Counted from the stretch's first letter, positions 1 through 6,964 are shown. The stretch is 11,121 bases of DNA from Lysobacteraceae bacterium UBA6001 (GCA_002429615.1 DJAN01000091.1:1-11121); one strand, 5' to 3'. Numbers and translations are program-made. The notes: a model not told the origin generated them from the sequence alone.

Positions 1-311
1 GGCACGGCGTGGATATCGCCGGCCTGCGCGCGCGGCAGCTGCGCGGCGCCGACTTCCAGGCCTTCGACTGGATCCTGTGCGCCGACCGCTCCAACCAGCG
101 CGATGCTCTGGCCCTGGCGCCGGTCTCCGCGCGCGAACGGGTGGTGCTGTGGCTGCCATGGGCCGGGATCGACGATGCCAGCGAGGTGCCGGACCCCTAT
201 ACCGGTGGACCGGCCGAGTTCGAGGCTGCCTGGACGCTGGTTGACCGGGCGGCGCGGGCCACGGTCGCGCGCCTGTCGCGCGCGCCCGCTTTGGGCATAA
301 TCGACCGATGA
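1..311 (+). CDS. Low-molecular-weight protein-tyrosine phosphatase, C-terminal part (5' end outside window)
   Basis: The reading frame is already open at the window edge (first full codon CAC at 3-5) and stops with TGA at 309-311, so only about 102 C-terminal residues are visible. They fit the low-molecular-weight tyrosine phosphatase family. The stretch HGVDIAGLRARQL resembles the conserved 'G..l..hrARql' helix, the FDWILCADRSN segment resembles the 'fD.ilamD..n' strand, and VPDPYTGG near the end matches the DPY(x)G loop that carries the general-acid aspartate. The CX5R phosphate loop should lie upstream, outside the window, so activity cannot be judged. Family members dephosphorylate phosphotyrosine in the cytoplasm, often on polysaccharide-export tyrosine kinases, but no such partner is visible nearby. 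The stop overlaps the next start as ATGA, suggesting coupled translation. Confidence 0.85.
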   Translation, partial: HGVDIAGLRARQLRGADFQAFDWILCADRSNQRDALALAPVSARERVVLWLPWAGIDDASEVPDPYTGGPAEFEAAWTLVDRAARATVARLSRAPALGIIDR

Positions 312-1729
312 GCGCGCAGAATCTCCAGGAATTCCCCGAATTCCCCACCTGGCTCAATGCCCGGCCGTCCACCCTGCAGGAACACCGGGGGCGGGCGCTG
401 GTGCTGGCCTTCGTCAACGCCGGCTCGGAGTGGTGCGTGCAGCGCCTGACCGAGCTGTCGCAGTGGCAGGCGCGCAACCCCGGGCGCCTGCAGCTGATCG
501 TGGTGCAGGTGCCGCGTTTCGACAGCGAGCGCGAGCCGGAACGCTCGCTCAAGCTGCTGCGCCAGCATGGCGTGCAGGCACCGATCCTGCTCGACCGCGA
601 GTGGGAGACCTGGCGCCGCTTCGGGGTGACCTCGTGGCCGACGGTGGTGCTGATCGACGCCCAGGGCCGCGAGCGGCAGCGGGTGGTCGGCCTGGGTGGC
701 GAACTGGAGCGCGAGCTGCAGGCGGTCTGCGAAGGCCAGCCGCTGCCCAGCGACGACGACCTGCGCGCGCAACCGGAACGCAACCCGGAGCCGCGCCTGA
801 CCCTGCGCTTCCCCACCGGCCTGGCGGCGACCTCGGACCGCCTGTACATCGCCGACAGCGGCCACCACCGCATCCTCGAATGCAATCACCATGGCCGCGT
901 GCTGCGCCAGTTCGGGCTGGGCACGGCGGATTTCATCGACGGCGGCCTCGGCGAGGCGGCATTCCGGCGCCCGCGTGGCGTGGCCGTGGCGCGTGAAGCG
1001 CTGTACGTGGCCGATGCCGGCAACCATGCATTGCGCCGGGTCAACCTCAGCAGTGGCCATGTCGACACCCTGTGTGGCAACGGCCGTGCCGGCGAGCCGG
1101 TCGAAGGCGTGGTCGCGGATCCGGCGCAGGTGTCGCTGGACAGCCCGCACGGCGTGACCGTGGCCGGCAACGAGCTGCTGATCGCGATGGCCGGCGACAA
1201 CCGCATCTGGGGCTATGACCTCGGCCGCGGCGAGCTGCGCTGGCGCGCCGGTGCCGGCGCGCTGGATGAGCGCGACGGCAGCGGTCACCTGGCCGCCTTC
1301 GCCCAGCCGACTTCGGTGGTGGCGGTACAGCAGACCCTCTATGTCTGTGATGCACTGGGTTCTGCGATCCGCTCGATGCAGCTGCGCGGTGACCTGGTGC
1401 AGACCCTGATCGGCGGTCAGGGACCGTGGGAGTTTGGCGATGCCGACGGCCCGCGGCATCTGGCGCGACTGCAGTTTCCGCAGGCCATCGCGATGGATCC
1501 GGCCGGCCAGCCGGTGCTGTGGATCGCCGACAGCGGCAATGGCAGCCTGCGCAGCCTGCGGCTGGGCGGTGGCGAGCTGGCCACGGTCAAGCTGCCGCGA
1601 CGCCTGCAGGGCCCGGCGGGCGTTGCCGTTGCCGCCGGCAGCGTGTGGATCGCCGAGACCGATGCGCATACCGTGCAGCGTTACGACATCGCCAGCGGCG
1701 AACTGAGCGAGTTCACCCTCCAGGAATGA
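308..1729 (+). CDS. Thioredoxin-like domain plus six-repeat NHL beta-propeller protein (NHLRC2-like)
   Basis: This 473-residue protein has an N-terminal thioredoxin-like fold (about residues 10-140) followed by an NHL beta-propeller (about 165-465). In the first part, LVLAFVNAGSEWC holds the redox position. Only C43 is present: the usual CxxC reads CVQR, with R46 in place of the second cysteine. A cis-proline loop (SWP, P111) and the VVLIDAQGRE strand are retained. Six propeller blades are recognisable, each starting near a '(F/L)xxPxGxAV' stretch and followed by 'LYIADSGHHRI'-type segments, at about 167, 219, 277, 331, 388 and 433. No signal peptide or membrane segment is seen, so a cytoplasmic location is likely. 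The layout resembles NHLRC2-type proteins, whose bacterial role is poorly defined. The start ATG at 308 overlaps the phosphatase stop, and the stop overlaps the uvrC start, so the three genes are probably co-translated. Function is inferred only from the domains. Confidence 0.88.
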   Translation: MSAQNLQEFPEFPTWLNARPSTLQEHRGRALVLAFVNAGSEWCVQRLTELSQWQARNPGRLQLIVVQVPRFDSEREPERSLKLLRQHGVQAPILLDREWETWRRFGVTSWPTVVLIDAQGRERQRVVGLGGELERELQAVCEGQPLPSDDDLRAQPERNPEPRLTLRFPTGLAATSDRLYIADSGHHRILECNHHGRVLRQFGLGTADFIDGGLGEAAFRRPRGVAVAREALYVADAGNHALRRVNLSSGHVDTLCGNGRAGEPVEGVVADPAQVSLDSPHGVTVAGNELLIAMAGDNRIWGYDLGRGELRWRAGAGALDERDGSGHLAAFAQPTSVVAVQQTLYVCDALGSAIRSMQLRGDLVQTLIGGQGPWEFGDADGPRHLARLQFPQAIAMDPAGQPVLWIADSGNGSLRSLRLGGGELATVKLPRRLQGPAGVAVAAGSVWIAETDAHTVQRYDIASGELSEFTLQE

Positions 1730-3573
1730 AAGCCAGGCCGCCCGCCGGATTCGATGGCAAGGCATTCGCCGCCAACCTGAGCACTGCTCCCGGCGTCTAC
1801 CGCATGTATGCCGCCGACGACACGCTGCTGTACGTCGGCAAGGCCGGCGCGCTGCGCAAGCGTGTGGGCAGCTATTTCAATGGCTCGCCGAAGAACGCGC
1901 GGACCATGTCGATGCTGTCGCAGGTGGCGCGCATGGACGTGACCGTGACCCGCACCGAGGCCGAGGCGCTGCTGCTGGAAAACCAGCTGATCAAGTCGCT
2001 GACGCCGCGTTACAACGTCTCGCTGCGCGACGACAAGAGCTACCCGTATGTGCTGTTGACCCGCGAGGACTGGCCGCGCATCGGCCTGCATCGCGGTCCG
2101 CGCGCGGTCCCGGGACGCTATTTCGGCCCCTATGCCAGCGTCATCGCGGTGCGCGAGACGCTCAACCTGATGCACAAGCTGTTCCGCCTGCGCAGCTGCG
2201 AGGACAGCGTGTTCCGCAACCGCTCGCGGCCGTGCCTGCAGTACCAGATCGGCCGCTGCAGCGCGCCGTGCGTGGCGCTGGTGGGCAGCGAGGACTACGC
2301 CGAGTCGGTGCGTCGCGCCACGCTGTTCCTCGAAGGCAAGAGCGACCAGCTCGGCGAGGAACTGATGCAGGAGATGCAGGCGGCCAGCGAGCAGCTGCAC
2401 TTCGAGCGCGCCGCGCGCCTGCGCGACCTGCTGGCCTCGTTGCGCAGCCTGCAGAACCGCCAGTTCGTCGAGGGGCGGGCCGCCGACCTGGACGTGCTTG
2501 CCTGCGCGACCCAGGGCGCGAATGCCTGCGTGCTGCTGCTCGCGTTCCGCGATGGGCGCAACCTCGGCACGCGTGCGTTCTTTCCCAAGACCAATGGCGA
2601 GGACAGCGCCGACGAGATCCTCGCCGCGTTCGTCTCGCAGTACTACATCGAGCATTCGCCGCCGCGCGAGATCCTGCTGGATCGGGAAATTCCGGAGGCC
2701 GAACTGCTGGAGCACGCGCTGAGCGCGTCGGCCGAGCGCAAGGTGGCGTTGAAGTGGAACGTGCGTGGCGAGCGTGCCGGCTATGTCGAGCTGGCCGCGC
2801 GCAACGCGCAGAACACGCTGGCGTCCGAACTGACCAGCCAGAGCGCGCAGCATGCGCGCAGCGAAGCGCTGCGCGAGATGCTGGACCTGGCCGAGCCGGT
2901 GAAGCGGGTGGAGTGTTTCGACATCAGCCACACCCTTGGCGAGGCGACGGTCGCCTCCTGCGTGGTCTTCGACGCCGCCGGCCCGGTACGCGGGCAGTAT
3001 CGGCGTTTCAACATCGCCGGCATCGCGCCCGGCGATGACTACGCGGCGATGCGCCAGGCGCTGGAGCGTCGTTTCCGCCGCGCGGTGGAGGAGGGCGGGG
3101 TGTTGCCGGAGGTGTTGCTGATCGACGGTGGCGCCGGCCAGCTCGCGCAGGCGCAGGCGGTGATGGCCGAACTCGGCATCACCAGCGTGGCGCTGGTCGG
3201 CGTGGCCAAGGGCGAGGAACGCCGGGCCGGCCATGAGACCCTGGTGCTGCCCGATGGCCGCGAGCTGCGGCCGGGCGCGGCGTCGCCGGCGTTGCAGTTC
3301 ATCCAGCAGGTGCGCGACGAAGCGCACCGTTTCGCCATCACCGGCCATCGCGGCCGGCGCCAGAAGGCGCGCATGACCAGCAAGCTGGAGGACATCGCCG
3401 GCATCGGCCCGCGCCGCCGCGCCAACCTGCTCAAACATTTCGGCGGCCTGGCCGGGCTCAAGGCCGCGGGCGAGGCGGAAATCGCCCGGGTGGAAGGCGT
3501 GAATGCCGCCCTGGCTGCCCGAATCTACGCTAACCTGCACGGGCTGCCGCTGCCCGATGCGAACGGCGAATAG
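1726..3573 (+). CDS. uvrC: UvrABC excinuclease subunit C
   Basis: This 615-residue protein is UvrC, the nuclease that cuts on both sides of lesions during nucleotide excision repair, working with UvrA and UvrB. The N-terminal GIY-YIG domain (about 20-100) has GVY at 23-25, YVG at 36-38 and the catalytic glutamate E85 in LLLEN. Cysteines 158, 170, 178 and 182 have spacing x11-x7-x3, matching the four cysteines reported to hold an iron-sulfur cluster in E. coli UvrC. The UVR domain that contacts UvrB lies near 207-241. The RNase H-like 5' nuclease shows D399 in FDISH, D438, D467 in LIDGG and H534 in EAHRFA. A helix-hairpin-helix pair (about 552-606, IAGIGPRRR) closes the protein. The frame is open further upstream, but ATG 1726 gives the family's usual N-terminus and overlaps the preceding stop (ATGA). 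AGGA sits just before it, so initiation probably relies on coupling. pgsA follows after 9 bases. Confidence 0.98.
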   Translation: MKARPPAGFDGKAFAANLSTAPGVYRMYAADDTLLYVGKAGALRKRVGSYFNGSPKNARTMSMLSQVARMDVTVTRTEAEALLLENQLIKSLTPRYNVSLRDDKSYPYVLLTREDWPRIGLHRGPRAVPGRYFGPYASVIAVRETLNLMHKLFRLRSCEDSVFRNRSRPCLQYQIGRCSAPCVALVGSEDYAESVRRATLFLEGKSDQLGEELMQEMQAASEQLHFERAARLRDLLASLRSLQNRQFVEGRAADLDVLACATQGANACVLLLAFRDGRNLGTRAFFPKTNGEDSADEILAAFVSQYYIEHSPPREILLDREIPEAELLEHALSASAERKVALKWNVRGERAGYVELAARNAQNTLASELTSQSAQHARSEALREMLDLAEPVKRVECFDISHTLGEATVASCVVFDAAGPVRGQYRRFNIAGIAPGDDYAAMRQALERRFRRAVEEGGVLPEVLLIDGGAGQLAQAQAVMAELGITSVALVGVAKGEERRAGHETLVLPDGRELRPGAASPALQFIQQVRDEAHRFAITGHRGRRQKARMTSKLEDIAGIGPRRRANLLKHFGGLAGLKAAGEAEIARVEGVNAALAARIYANLHGLPLPDANGE

Positions 3574-3582
3574 AGACGCACG

Positions 3583-4218
3583 ATGAAGTTGACCATCCCC
3601 ACCTGGCTGACACTGCTGCGGATCGTGATGATCCCGGTGCTGGTCGTGGTGTTCTACCTGCCGTATTCGTGGACCAATTTCGCCTCCGCGGCGATCTTCG
3701 GCCTGGCGGCGATCACCGACTGGCTCGATGGCTGGGTCGCGCGGCGCTATCACCAGTACTCGGCGTTCGGTGCCTTCCTCGACCCGGTGGCCGACAAGCT
3801 GATGGTCGCGGTGGCGCTGTTCCTGATCGTGCAGGGGCATCCGACGCCGTGGATGGCGTTCTGGGCGGCGGTGATCGTGGGCCGCGAGATCGCGGTGTCG
3901 GCACTGCGCGAATGGATGGCTGAACTCGGCCAGCGCGCCAAGGTGCGCGTGGCGTTGATCGGCAAGATCAAGACCACCGCGCAGATGGTGGCGCTGCTGT
4001 GCCTGCTGTATTCGATCCAGCCCGGGCAGCCGGCGCCGGGCATCGGCATGTGGATGGGCGCGTTCGTTTTCCACGTCGGCGATTGGACGCTGGCGATCGC
4101 CGCGATCCTGACGTTGTGGTCGGGTCTGCAGTACCTGCATGCAGCGTGGCCGAGCCTGCGCGAAGACGAAAAGGCGGCGTTGCAGCAGAACCCGAAAAAA
4201 GTCGAAGGCAACGGTTGA
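3583..4218 (+). CDS. pgsA: CDP-diacylglycerol--glycerol-3-phosphate 3-phosphatidyltransferase
   Basis: This 211-residue inner-membrane enzyme makes phosphatidylglycerophosphate from CDP-diacylglycerol and glycerol-3-phosphate, the committed step to phosphatidylglycerol and cardiolipin. The CDP-alcohol phosphotransferase signature is complete: D46, D49-G50, A53-R54, G63, D67 and D71 with the family spacing DxxDGxxAR-x8-GxxxDxxxD. Several hydrophobic segments (about 10-29, 33-45, 72-86, 90-108, 131-146 and 160-182) fit the multi-helix topology. The N-terminal IPTWLTLLRI resembles other PgsA starts. The C-terminal tail is hydrophilic and lysine-rich, ending KKVEGNG. It lies 9 bases after uvrC, the classical uvrC-pgsA pair. 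Its stop codon lies inside the -35 hexamer of the tRNA promoter that follows. Confidence 0.98.
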   Translation: MKLTIPTWLTLLRIVMIPVLVVVFYLPYSWTNFASAAIFGLAAITDWLDGWVARRYHQYSAFGAFLDPVADKLMVAVALFLIVQGHPTPWMAFWAAVIVGREIAVSALREWMAELGQRAKVRVALIGKIKTTAQMVALLCLLYSIQPGQPAPGIGMWMGAFVFHVGDWTLAIAAILTLWSGLQYLHAAWPSLREDEKAALQQNPKKVEGNG

Positions 4219-4242
4219 CACATGATCGGTTCGCTGTAGAAT
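4215..4242 (+). promoter_or_regulatory. Sigma-70 type promoter of tRNA-Gly
   Basis: TTGACA (4215-4220), a 16-base spacer and TAGAAT (4237-4242) form a near-consensus promoter. Transcription would start around 4249-4250, a few bases before the tRNA-Gly 5' end at 4255. The -35 hexamer contains the TGA stop codon of pgsA. It is the best promoter match noticed in the window, fitting a highly expressed stable RNA. Confidence 0.85.
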
Positions 4243-4254
4243 TTCGCCTCCCAA

Positions 4255-4330
<76 letters not shown>

Positions 4331-4337
4331 GTTTCAA

Positions 4338-4363
4338 ACAAGGCCCCGCTTGCGGGGCCTTGT
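4338..4363 (+). terminator. GC-rich hairpin after tRNA-Gly
   Basis: ACAAGGCCCCGC (4338-4349) and GCGGGGCCTTGT (4352-4363) are perfectly complementary with only TT between them, a very stable stem-loop. The following bases (GTTATCAG) hold no long T run, so it could be a weak terminator or a processing and stability hairpin between the two tRNAs rather than a full stop. Confidence 0.6.
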
Positions 4364-4370
4364 GTTATCA

Positions 4371-4399
4371 GTCACCCGCCGCGGTTTTTCGGCTAGACT
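4371..4399 (+). promoter_or_regulatory. Possible tRNA-Cys promoter
   Basis: TAGACT (4394-4399) is a fair -10 element that would start transcription near 4406, five bases before tRNA-Cys. The -35 region 17 bases upstream (GTCACC, 4371-4376) is poor. It is offered because a hairpin separates the two tRNA genes. Read-through from the tRNA-Gly promoter is the alternative. Confidence 0.35.
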
Positions 4400-4410
4400 G
4401 ATCGCCCACC

Positions 4411-4484
4411 GGCCTGGTGGCAGAGTGGTCATGCAGCGGACTGCAAATCCGCGTACGCCGGTTCAATTCCGACCCAGGCCTCCA
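4411..4484 (+). tRNA. cysT: tRNA-Cys (anticodon GCA)
   Basis: This is a 74-nt tRNA with encoded CCA. The acceptor arms GGCCTGG and CCAGGCC pair perfectly. The anticodon stem GCGGA/TCCGC encloses CTGCAAA with anticodon GCA at 4443-4445. The T arm carries GTTCAATTC, and the discriminator is T, a tRNA-Cys identity element. It follows tRNA-Gly as E. coli cysT follows glyW. Confidence 0.97.
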
Positions 4485-4501
4485 TTAGAGATTCAAGAAC
4501 T

Positions 4502-4532
4502 TGGCCCGCCTCGCGCGGGCCATTTTCGTTTT
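4502..4532 (+). terminator. Rho-independent terminator after tRNA-Cys
   Basis: TGGCCCGC (4502-4509) pairs with GCGGGCCA (4515-4522) around a 5-base loop, followed directly by TTTTCGTTTT. It is a classical intrinsic terminator and closes the tRNA unit. No third tRNA is found between it and the next gene. Confidence 0.9.
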
Positions 4533-4681
4533 GCGATCCCGCCCTGTTGGAACAATCCACCTTGTCGCGCGAATTTTATCTATTCAGGTGAAATGGGCGT
4601 TGCTTTCACGTGGACGGCCGGCCTGCGCCCTTTCGATCGTGTGGATGCCAATCCTGGCAATCGACGAAGGATGGAAGCGTC

Positions 4682-4867
4682 ATGAGAAAGTGGTCGTCCC
4701 TCGCGCTGTTGGCCGTGTTGTTGTTCGGTGCCGTACCTTCCGCGCAAGCCCGCTGGATTCCGAATGGATACGTGGCCTTCGGCCCCTACATGCGCTGCTG
4801 GTGGAAGAGCTCCCTCAATGGTCGGATCGTGATGACCGAGGGTTGGTGGGGTTGTCCGAAGCCTTGA
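4682..4867 (+). CDS. Small secreted or periplasmic protein of unknown function, 61 residues
   Basis: I do not recognise this protein. It begins with a typical Sec signal peptide: MRK, then a hydrophobic core SLALLAVLLFGAV, then a PSAQA motif that predicts type I cleavage after about residue 23. The predicted mature part is only about 38 residues, rich in tryptophan, tyrosine and glycine, with two cysteines (in YMRCWW and WGCPKP) that could form one disulfide in the periplasm. ATG 4682 was chosen because AAGGA (4667-4671) lies 10 bases upstream and because the signal peptide starts there; the frame extends further upstream without such features. It stands alone between the tRNA terminator and hemN. 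No convincing promoter was seen in 4533-4681. A chance ORF is unlikely given the intact signal peptide, but function is unknown. Confidence 0.7.
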   Translation: MRKWSSLALLAVLLFGAVPSAQARWIPNGYVAFGPYMRCWWKSSLNGRIVMTEGWWGCPKP

Positions 4868-4875
4868 GTCGGGGT

Positions 4876-4899
4876 GCGGCGGGGAGCCACTCTCGCCGC
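4876..4899 (+). terminator. Hairpin downstream of the small secreted protein gene
   Basis: GCGGCG (4876-4881) pairs with CGCCGC (4894-4899), and the stem extends inward by G-T and G-C pairs. No T tract follows, so it is only a weak candidate for a transcript end or 3' stabiliser. Confidence 0.3.
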
Positions 4900-4953
4900 G
4901 CCCATTGGGCCGTGTCTGTCGCCTCCGGGTTTCGTCCCCACCAGCGGCGGGTA

Positions 4954-4967
4954 TTGATCCTGATCAA
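4954..4967 (+). promoter_or_regulatory. FNR/Anr/CRP-family binding site upstream of hemN
   Basis: TTGATCCTGATCAA is a perfect match to the FNR/Anr half-site consensus TTGAT-N4-ATCAA. Its centre (4960.5) lies 42.5 bases upstream of ATG 5003 and 30.5 upstream of ATG 4991. Anr/FNR control of hemN is known in pseudomonads and other proteobacteria. If it acts as a class II activator site centred near -41.5, transcription would start at about 5002-5003. GATGCT (4990-4995), with the key A and final T of a -10 element, sits at the right distance. Confidence 0.8.
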
Positions 4968-5002
4968 GGACGGCACGGGTATACCCGGCGATGCTGTCCT
5001 TC

Positions 5003-6406
5003 ATGCAGACGACCGCCCAAGCCCACGTCATCCCCCGCTGGCACTTCGACCCGGAGCTGCTGCGCCGCTACGACCGCCCGGGGCCGCGCTACACCTCGTA
5101 TCCGACCGCACCGCAGTTCCACGACGGCTTCGGCTGGCCGCAGCTGCGCGAGGCGATCGAGCAGGCGCCGGCCGGTCCGCTGTCGCTGTATATCCATGTC
5201 CCGTTCTGCAGCAGCCCGTGCTTCTACTGCGGCTGCAACCGCGTCATCACCCGCGACCGCAGCCGCGGTGTCGCCTACGTGGCGCGCGTGCTGCGCGAGG
5301 CCAGCCTGATCGCGCCGCTGCTCGCCGGCAAGCGCGAGGTGGTGCAGCTGCACTTCGGCGGTGGCACGCCGAACTTCCTCAGCCCGGACCTGATCGGCGA
5401 ACTGCTGCGCGGCCTGCGTCATCACTTCCATTTCAGCACCGATCAGTCGCGCGACTTCTCCATCGAACTGGATCCGCGCACGCTCGCGCCGGCCGAGCTG
5501 GGCGACCTGGCGCAACTCGGCTTCACCCGCGCCAGCCTCGGCATCCAGGACTTCGACCCGACGGTGCAGAAGGCGATCAACCGGGTGCAGAACGCCACCG
5601 AAACCCTGGCGCTGATCGATGCCTGCCGCAGTCATGGGCTGCGCTCGGTCAACGTCGACCTGGTCTACGGGCTGCCGAAACAGACCCTGGCCGGCTTCGG
5701 CGACACCCTGGACCGCGTGCTGGAATCGCGTCCGAACCGCTTCGCGATCTACGGCTACGCGCACCTGCCGTCGATGTTCCGCGCCCAGCGCCGCATCCAC
5801 GACGAAGACCTGCCGGATGCGGAAACCCGCCTGGCGCTGCTCGGCCTGGCCGTCGAACGGCTCACCGCCGCCGGTTACCAGTACATCGGCATGGACCACT
5901 TCGCGCTGCCGGACGACGAACTCGCCCGCGCGCAGCGCGAGGGCGGCCTGCATCGCAACTTCATGGGCTACACCACCCATGCCGCTACCGACCTGCTCGG
6001 CCTGGGCGTGAGCGCGATCAGCCGGGTCGGCGGCGCCTATGCGCAGAATCCGCGCGAGCTGCCGGCCTGGGAGGCCGCCATCGACCAGGGCCGGGTGCCG
6101 GTCTGGCGCGGGCTGGCGATGTCGCGCGACGACGTGATCCGTGGCGACCTGATCCAGTCGCTGATGTGTCAGGGCGAGGTGGACACCCGCGAAATCGGTG
6201 CGCGGCATGGCATCGACTTCGCGCAGTACTTCGCCGAGGAGCTGCGGGCGCTGGAGGCGCTGCGCGCCGATGGCCTGGTCGAGGCCGATGCGGCGCATGT
6301 GCGTGCGACCGAACGCGGGCGCCCGCTGCTGCGCCTGATCGCCATGTGCTTCGACCGCTACCTGCGCCAGCCGCGCACGGCCGGCGGCTTCTCGCGGGCG
6401 ATCTGA
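5003..6406 (+). CDS. hemN: Oxygen-independent coproporphyrinogen III oxidase
   Basis: This 467-residue radical SAM enzyme decarboxylates two propionate side chains of coproporphyrinogen III to give protoporphyrinogen IX without oxygen, in cytoplasmic haem synthesis. The [4Fe-4S]/SAM motif is C69-xxx-C73-xx-C76 in HVPFCSSPCFYCGCN, with the extra C78 typical of true HemN. LHFGGGTP (about 117-123) and the SIELDPR, GIQDF and YGLPKQT segments follow in order. NFMGYTTHAATDLLGLG and the C-terminal CFDRYLRQ region match E. coli HemN closely, so this is not a HemW-type homologue. The conserved GPRYTSYPTA lies near residue 27. Two ATGs are possible: 4991 (four extra residues) and 5003. Neither has a good ribosome site; 5003 is preferred because an FNR-type promoter would start there. 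It converges with the 92-residue gene, 21 bases away. Confidence 0.97.
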   Translation: MQTTAQAHVIPRWHFDPELLRRYDRPGPRYTSYPTAPQFHDGFGWPQLREAIEQAPAGPLSLYIHVPFCSSPCFYCGCNRVITRDRSRGVAYVARVLREASLIAPLLAGKREVVQLHFGGGTPNFLSPDLIGELLRGLRHHFHFSTDQSRDFSIELDPRTLAPAELGDLAQLGFTRASLGIQDFDPTVQKAINRVQNATETLALIDACRSHGLRSVNVDLVYGLPKQTLAGFGDTLDRVLESRPNRFAIYGYAHLPSMFRAQRRIHDEDLPDAETRLALLGLAVERLTAAGYQYIGMDHFALPDDELARAQREGGLHRNFMGYTTHAATDLLGLGVSAISRVGGAYAQNPRELPAWEAAIDQGRVPVWRGLAMSRDDVIRGDLIQSLMCQGEVDTREIGARHGIDFAQYFAEELRALEALRADGLVEADAAHVRATERGRPLLRLIAMCFDRYLRQPRTAGGFSRAI

Positions 6407-6427
6407 GCGATGGCCGGCAGGCGGGCT

Positions 6428-6706
6428 TCAGCGCGATGTGTGCGAGTGCTCCCGGGCGATGGAGGCCAGGGTCTCGGACCATTCGGCGAGTTCCTGCTGG
6501 AACTTCTGCCGGTAGGCGGCGGCCGCTTCGGGAATCTCGAAGCCGCTGTCGGTGGCATCGGGCATGCGCCGACGCCAGGCCTCCAACACGGCGTTCAGGT
6601 CCGGATGCGATTCGAGCAGGGCGCCCGTCACCCACGTCACCGCGTCCAGACGCGCGGCGAGGGCGGACATGGCTTCCACGAGTGGGGCGAGTTGCGGTGA
6701 TTCCAT
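6428..6706 (-). CDS. Hypothetical protein, 92 residues
   Basis: I do not recognise this protein. It looks like a real gene rather than a shadow. It has a GGGAG ribosome site 6 bases before its ATG (complement of 6713-6717), a compact convergent position after hemN, and an amphipathic, mainly helical composition (for example LVEAMSALAARLDAV and RQKFQQELAEWSETL). There is no signal peptide, membrane segment or cysteine; the protein is mildly acidic and probably cytoplasmic. A possible -10 element TACACT lies on the reverse strand at 6739-6744, about 25 bases upstream of the start, with no clear -35. The region is also open on the forward strand, but that translation is glycine- and arginine-rich and lacks a ribosome site. 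Confidence 0.65.
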   Translation of the reverse strand: MESPQLAPLVEAMSALAARLDAVTWVTGALLESHPDLNAVLEAWRRRMPDATDSGFEIPEAAAAYRQKFQQELAEWSETLASIAREHSHTSR

Positions 6707-6895
6707 ACGCGGCTCCCGGAGCGGATGCAGGCGCGGCCAGTGTAGCCGCCGGAGCGGCCTGCTTATTTGTCACGCGCCTGCGTGCAGGCGACGGCATGAA
6801 GTGGTGAGGGTGATGTGTGCATGGCGGCAGCGGCGCGGCAGGCCGCTGGCGGCGTGCCTGGAAAGGCAAAACGAAAGCACGGGCGCATGCCGGAC

Positions 6896-6916
6896 GTGGA
6901 TCGGCGTGTGATCCGC
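6896..6916. repeat. Imperfect inverted repeat upstream of the HTH gene
   Basis: GTGGATC (6896-6902) and GATCCGC (6910-6916) are inverted copies with one mismatch and a 7-base spacer, so their centres are 14 bases apart. It lies about 60 bases before the HTH start and could be an operator for that protein. A second, perfect inverted pair, CGCCTGC/GCAGGCG with a 2-base spacer, lies at 6775-6790. The remainder of 6707-6976 shows no gene. Confidence 0.3.
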
Positions 6917-6964
6917 AAACGGGCCGGGACATTGCGTCCGCGGCGGTGAAACCTGGTAATCAAC

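Noticed and set aside
4547..4582. Promoter for the small secreted protein (TTGGAA with TATCTA)
   Set aside because: The spacer would be 24 bases; no better pair was found in 4533-4681.
4501..6807. A 768-residue forward frame across the tRNA terminator, the small secreted gene and hemN
   Set aside because: It is an Arg/Pro/Ala-rich shadow of hemN in another frame and runs through a terminator; HemN itself matches its family end to end.
6410..6932. Open frames over the region after hemN (forward 6410-6700, reverse 6018-6932)
   Set aside because: The forward frame lacks a ribosome site and has shadow-like composition; the reverse 6018-6932 frame overlaps hemN. The 92-residue reverse gene explains the region better.
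6932..6960. Promoter for the HTH gene (TTGCGT with GGTAAT)
   Set aside because: The start would fall inside the ribosome-binding site, so the pair is probably chance.
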